Shown piece by piece: positions 60,911 through 64,000 of a DNA stretch of 64,000 bases; position 1 is the first letter of the stretch; each line of letters starts with the position of its first letter. The stretch lies in contig CP070691.1 in assembly GCA_020353195.1 (NCBI GenBank), forward strand, positions 2,163,344-2,227,343, in the 5' to 3' direction. The notes under the pieces were generated by a model. That model had not been told where the DNA came from and ran no database searches. It was given only the letters and a program-made list of their open reading frames with translations. The translations under genes were made by a program, and so were the position numbers. This DNA is from Phycisphaerales bacterium (GTDB lineage Bacteria > Planctomycetota > Phycisphaerae > UBA1845).

Positions 60911-60926
60911 GGAGTTTGGAAACTCC
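60911..60926 (-). promoter_or_regulatory. Palindrome in the leader of the dockerin-protein gene
   Basis: GGAGTTTGGAAACTCC, a self-complementary element (7-bp arms, 2-base centre) located downstream of the promoter and 120 bases before the ATG. On the minus strand it is followed by TTCTC. It may be an operator or a weak hairpin. Confidence 0.35.
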
Positions 60927-60941
60927 GTCCTCAGCCAATTC

Positions 60942-60970
60942 ACCATATCACGCGATCGCCCGTCCGGCAA
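60942..60970 (-). promoter_or_regulatory. Promoter of the dockerin-protein gene
   Basis: Minus strand: TTGCCG (60970-60965), 17 bp, TATGGT (60947-60942). The same -35 as the uvrB promoter. The leader is about 145 bases. Confidence 0.55.
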
Positions 60971-61399
60971 GCGAAAAGCGATAGATTGCAGTGTCGCTTA
61001 ACGGCAAGCGCCCCGACGGCCAGCTTGACGGGCTCGCGATCCGTAAGGTGTGGTGGGCTGAGGCCGGGCAGCGGTTCTCTGCCCCGGTTGGCGCGCCTGC
61101 CGGCGCGGTCTCGCGCGAATCGGCGCGCACGGCCGGCATCGGCTGTGCTACGTGTGGAACTTGACGCCCTGTCGTTGGTTGTGGTTCGCCCAGCGTGCAG
61201 CCCACGAAGCGTCACGAATCGTCCGTGGCTGGGGGTTTGGAGCGGTCGGTTTGCCCCAGGATTCGGGAGTTTACCGGGAGCGCCGGCGTGCGCGTCCGGT
61301 TGACCGGTGCGCAGCTGTGACGAAGGGCGGGCGCGTGAAACGCAGCCGATGGGGACCAAGCCGGTGGCGCGGCGTGTAGAAATCCACTGTTCGGCCGTA
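60971..61399. other. Divergent intergenic region before the complex I operon
   Basis: The region 60793-61522 between the dockerin-protein gene and nuoI contains the two promoters listed. The rest, about 430 bp here, has no protein-like frame; the open frames on both strands are Arg/Pro/Gly-rich. Confidence 0.45.
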
Positions 61400-61428
61400 T
61401 TGCAACCCGGTCGGAGTGTCCCTAGAAT
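61400..61428 (+). promoter_or_regulatory. Promoter of the nuo operon
   Basis: TTGCAA (61400-61405), 17 bp, TAGAAT (61423-61428). Transcription would start near 61435 with a leader of about 88 bases to nuoI. No other good promoter lies between nuoI and nuoD. Confidence 0.65.
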
Positions 61429-61522
61429 CCCCGACAATGGAGCGGCGCATTGTCGCTGTTGGCAAGGCCCGTGGCTGGCGCGCATCGGGCCCGACGCAGG
61501 GTTCACGACTTTCGCGAGGATA

Positions 61523-62203
61523 ATGAGCAACAACGCCGGCGCACGAGCCTACTTCCGCGATATCCACCTGACCCTCAAGACCATACTGATCGGCATGCGG
61601 GTCACGCTGAAGTACTGTTTCGGCAAGACGATCACCGTACAGTACCCTGACGTCCCTCCGGTGCTTCAACCCCGGTTCCGGGGATTCCACGTTCTTCGCA
61701 TCGACCAGTGCCTGGTGTGTGAAGCCTGCGCGCGGGCATGCCCGATTGACTGCATCTACATCGAGAAGACCGGTCCCCGCCGGATGGACAAGGAGGTTGG
61801 CGCGGCCCGTGGTGGAGCCGTGCTCCGCTGGGCCGTCGACTACTCGAAGTGCATGTTCTGCGGTCTGTGCGTGGAGCCCTGTCCGACGAAGTGCATCGAG
61901 ATGGGCAACATCCACGATCTGTCGGGTTATACGCGGGAGAGCATGATCGTCGAGTTCACTGAGTTGGCGCGTGCGGGGCTGCAGACGCCGCTGCCTGTGT
62001 GGATGCAGAAGGAGACGCTACCCGCGTGGGCACAGCGGACCAAGCAGGAGTGGATCGAGCGAGGTCGGCAGGCGCACAAGGAGATGCTCAACGCCCTGAT
62101 CGAGACACCGATCGCCAAGAAGAAGCCCGCTGGGCAGGAGAAGGCAGCCGCCGGGCAGTCCAAGCCCGCTGCCGCCCCGGGCAGCGCTGAGGAGGCGAAA
62201 TGA
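61523..62203 (+). CDS. nuoI: NADH-quinone oxidoreductase subunit I
   Basis: 226 residues from the ATG at 61523. Two [4Fe-4S] motifs carry the electron path of complex I: CLVCEACARACPIDCI (near 70-86) and CMFCGLCVEPCPTKCI (near 111-127). The N-terminus has the usual amphipathic stretch (YFRDIHLTLKTILIGMRVTLK) for membrane contact. The C-terminal ~55 residues are a Lys/Ala/Pro-rich extension absent from most NuoI. It overlaps nuoA by four bases (ATGA). It is the first gene of the operon, which is unusual. An open frame upstream to 61307 is not NuoI-like and starts before the promoter. Confidence 0.96.
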   Translation: MSNNAGARAYFRDIHLTLKTILIGMRVTLKYCFGKTITVQYPDVPPVLQPRFRGFHVLRIDQCLVCEACARACPIDCIYIEKTGPRRMDKEVGAARGGAVLRWAVDYSKCMFCGLCVEPCPTKCIEMGNIHDLSGYTRESMIVEFTELARAGLQTPLPVWMQKETLPAWAQRTKQEWIERGRQAHKEMLNALIETPIAKKKPAGQEKAAAGQSKPAAAPGSAEEAK

Positions 62204-62709
62204 TCGCCGAACTACTGACCGCACCAGCCATCGTCCTACGCGACGACACGAGCAGCAAACTGATCATCGGGATGCTGTTGTTCGCGGCATCAGCGTTCGC
62301 GATGGCATTCGGCGCCCTACTGTTGGGGCGCTTCCTGCGTCCGACGGCGGCGAACCCGGAGAAGGCGTCGATCTACGAGTGCGGTGAGCCCACGATCGGA
62401 ACGGGTTGGGTGCAGTTCGACCTGCGGTTCTACGTGGTGGCGCTGGTATTCATCGTGTTCGACGTGGAGATCGCGCTGTTCTGGCCCTGGGCCGTGGTGT
62501 TCGGTGGAGGCACGGGGGCGGAGGACCTGCACCAGGTGAAGACGGCCGCTCTGTTCGACATGCTGTTCTTCTTCGGAGTGATCGTGGTGGGGTTCGTGTA
62601 TCTGTGGCGGTACGGATACCTGGATTGGGTACGGGCGACGCAGAGTGAGCCGCCGTCGCCGCTGCCAGCGGGTCGGAGCACGGGAAACGTCTCGCATGAG
62701 CTGGATTGA
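62200..62709 (+). CDS. nuoA: NADH-quinone oxidoreductase subunit A
   Basis: 169 residues, longer than the usual ~120-147. Three membrane helices (about 22-44, 78-100 and 115-137) with the conserved loop [43 protein letters not shown] seen piecewise at 55-97, the conserved Glu and Asp included. It is part of the membrane arm at the quinone site. Overlaps nuoI at the start and nuoB at the end (14 bp). The C-terminal tail after residue 145 is a Pro/Ser-rich extension. Confidence 0.96.
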   Translation: MIAELLTAPAIVLRDDTSSKLIIGMLLFAASAFAMAFGALLLGRFLRPTAANPEKASIYECGEPTIGTGWVQFDLRFYVVALVFIVFDVEIALFWPWAVVFGGGTGAEDLHQVKTAALFDMLFFFGVIVVGFVYLWRYGYLDWVRATQSEPPSPLPAGRSTGNVSHELD

Positions 62710-63226
62710 CAATCGAATCGAAGACGGAGTGATCATCACGTCGCTCGACTGGGCGATCAACTGGGCCCGGACGAGCAGCCTCTGGCCGGTGACGTTCGGG
62801 CTGGCGTGCTGCGCGATCGAGATGATGGCGACGGGAGCGTCCCGGTTCGACATCGACCGTTTCGGCGCGGGGGCGTTTCGCCCCACGCCGCGGCAGGCGG
62901 ACCTGATGATCGTGGCGGGCACGGTGACGTACAAGATGGCCAGTCGGCTGAAGCGACTGTACAACCAGATGCCCGACCCCAAGTACGTAATGGCGATGGG
63001 GGCGTGCACGGTGGGCGGCGGTCCCTACTTCAAGCACGGGTATCACGTGGTCAAGGGTGTCGACCTGGTGGTTCCGGTGGACGTGTACATCCCGGGCTGC
63101 CCGCCGCGGCCCGAGTCGTTGCTGGAAGGGCTGATGCGGCTGCAGGACAAGATCCGCCATCAGACCCGGGCCAAGGACAAGGTGGCTCTGGCGAATCGCG
63201 ACAAGCTGGCGCCATTGACGGTGTAG
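62696..63226 (+). CDS. nuoB: NADH-quinone oxidoreductase subunit B
   Basis: 176 residues from the ATG at 62696. The ligands of the N2 iron-sulfur cluster are visible: the tandem cysteines in LACCAIEM, the Cys in GACTVGGG and the Cys in PGCPPRPE. The motif [13 protein letters not shown] is typical. N2 hands electrons to quinone. It overlaps the end of nuoA by 14 bases, which suggests tight coupling. Confidence 0.97.
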   Translation: MSWIDNRIEDGVIITSLDWAINWARTSSLWPVTFGLACCAIEMMATGASRFDIDRFGAGAFRPTPRQADLMIVAGTVTYKMASRLKRLYNQMPDPKYVMAMGACTVGGGPYFKHGYHVVKGVDLVVPVDVYIPGCPPRPESLLEGLMRLQDKIRHQTRAKDKVALANRDKLAPLTV

Positions 63227-63279
63227 AGCCGGTTTCCAGGCCGGTTTCGCAAAGGCGACGCGCGACCGTGAGTATTGGC

Positions 63280-63813
63280 ATGACGCCGGAAGAGATCAGT
63301 AACCTGCTTCGACGGACGTTCGGCGACGCGATCGAGGAAGTCGTCCTGGCGGGGGCCCATCCGTACGTGGTGGTGCAGGCTGACCGGTGGCCCGAGGTGG
63401 CGCAGTTCCTCCGCCGTGATCGGCGGCTGAAGTTCAACCTGCTCCGTTGCATCTCGTCGCTCGATCTGCTGCCGGACGACAAACTCGCGGCGGTTTATGA
63501 CCTATGCGCGGTCCCGGAAGCGACGGACGACAAGCCGCTGGTCTGCCCGCACGAGTTTGCGGTGCGGGTCGTGACGAACCGGGGCAATCCCCACATTCCG
63601 AGTGTGGCCGACGTGTGGGAAACGGCGAACTGGCACGAGCGGGAGGCCTACGACCTGATGGGGATCGTGTTCGACAACCATCCGGACCTGCGGCGGATTC
63701 TCTGCCCGGACGACTGGCAGGGTCATCCGCTGCGGAAGGACTACGTGTTTCCGAAGGAGTATCACGGAATTCCGGGAACCACGGAGCACGAACTGCCGAG
63801 CCCGCGGCATTGA
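63280..63813 (+). CDS. nuoC: NADH-quinone oxidoreductase subunit C
   Basis: 177 residues from the ATG at 63280; a GTG at 63268 is the alternative and neither has a strong ribosome site. The 30-kDa subunit signature is [25 protein letters not shown], read in two parts near 117-141, followed by GHPLRKDY. It is a separate gene here, not fused to nuoD as in some bacteria. It belongs to the peripheral arm that connects to the quinone site. Confidence 0.95.
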   Translation: MTPEEISNLLRRTFGDAIEEVVLAGAHPYVVVQADRWPEVAQFLRRDRRLKFNLLRCISSLDLLPDDKLAAVYDLCAVPEATDDKPLVCPHEFAVRVVTNRGNPHIPSVADVWETANWHEREAYDLMGIVFDNHPDLRRILCPDDWQGHPLRKDYVFPKEYHGIPGTTEHELPSPRH

Positions 63814-63874
63814 TGCCGAAGCGCCAAGAGGCCAGGGCGAATCGTGTAGTGCGAAGTAACGAACGCCGAGCGCA

Positions 63875-64000
63875 ATGACTGATACGATTCTTGAATCCAA
63901 GCCCGATCTTCTGGTCGATTACGATCGCGCCGAACAGGGCGATCTGGACACGGAGGAGCTGCTGATCAACATGGGGCCGCAGCACCCGGCCACGCACGGA
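63875..64000 (+). CDS. nuoD: NADH-quinone oxidoreductase subunit D, cut by the window end
   Basis: 42 codons from the ATG at 63875 to the last base. The final residues NMGPQHPATHG are the conserved start of the 49-kDa (NuoD) subunit, which carries the quinone-binding cavity. It begins 61 bp after nuoC. The rest of the operon lies outside. Confidence 0.93.
   Translation, partial: MTDTILESKPDLLVDYDRAEQGDLDTEELLINMGPQHPATHG

Noticed and set aside
1-64000. tRNA, rRNA, CRISPR arrays, insertion sequences, prophage genes
   Set aside because: I looked for their hallmarks (tRNA T-loop GGTTCRA, regularly spaced repeats, transposase or integrase motifs, inverted repeats with target duplications) and found none; a covariance-model search would settle small RNAs.

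Overview
The window reads as a GC-rich, Gram-negative chromosome segment, most likely from a planctomycete (Phycisphaerae-like or a relative). This is an inference. It rests on a very large secreted protein ending in a dockerin-like calcium-binding tail, several tiny lipoproteins, many DUF families common in PVC-group genomes, and genes for lipopolysaccharide synthesis and export (lpxA, an lptF/lptG pair, an HldE-like enzyme). I see no rRNA, tRNA, CRISPR array, transposase or phage gene. The DNA looks like ordinary chromosome with short operons on both strands.

Layout. 0-3.4 kb: the end of uppS, then an ECF sigma factor, its zinc-finger anti-sigma factor and a secreted protein with two tandem secretin-N repeats. 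3.4-8.1 kb (minus strand): a CYTH protein and a ferrous-iron operon read dtxR, Fur-FeoA-FeoA fusion, feoB, small FeoB-associated protein. 8.5-15.8 kb: a methyltransferase, an HldE-like bifunctional enzyme with its two domains swapped, lptF-lptG and a GH9 glycoside hydrolase. 15.7-20.1 kb: an amidohydrolase, nadC and uvrB. 20.6-28.1 kb: small lipoproteins, a FlgM-like protein, a zinc-ribbon coiled-coil protein, a response regulator, a frameshifted unknown gene, an 883-residue coiled-coil protein and a DUF434 protein. 28.3-34 kb: a TlpA-like lipoprotein/thioredoxin fusion, fxsA, and DUF547, DUF1015 and DUF4345-like genes. 34-45.4 kb: a ComEC with two metallo-beta-lactamase domains, a HAD hydrolase, a short rho, an ABC exporter pair, a Ser/Thr kinase, a metallophosphoesterase and cysK. 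45.6-49.1 kb: a thioredoxin-fold lipoprotein, three paralogous tiny lipoproteins (two of them a recent tandem duplication) and lpxA. 49.4-55.2 kb: an HDOD protein, a ferredoxin, a dimeric dUTPase, a GntR-slipin operon with a clear operator/promoter, a HAD hydrolase and cinA. 55.3-60.8 kb: the 1,824-residue dockerin protein. 61.5-64 kb: the start of a complex I operon in the unusual order nuoI-nuoA-nuoB-nuoC-nuoD, cut by the window end.

The genes fall into four working groups: envelope building and export, iron uptake with two kinds of metal-sensing regulator, respiration (complex I, ferredoxin), and DNA or nucleotide maintenance (uvrB, dUTPase, cinA, comEC). Several housekeeping-type promoters can be read, often with a TTGC-type -35 box and 16-18 bp to the -10. 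They helped fix start codons for uvrB and the ABC ATPase. The most unusual objects are the Fur-FeoA-FeoA fusion inside the feo operon, the ComEC with a second, degenerate MBL domain behind an extra membrane helix, and the duplicated lipoprotein gene with a structured leader kept by compensating base changes.
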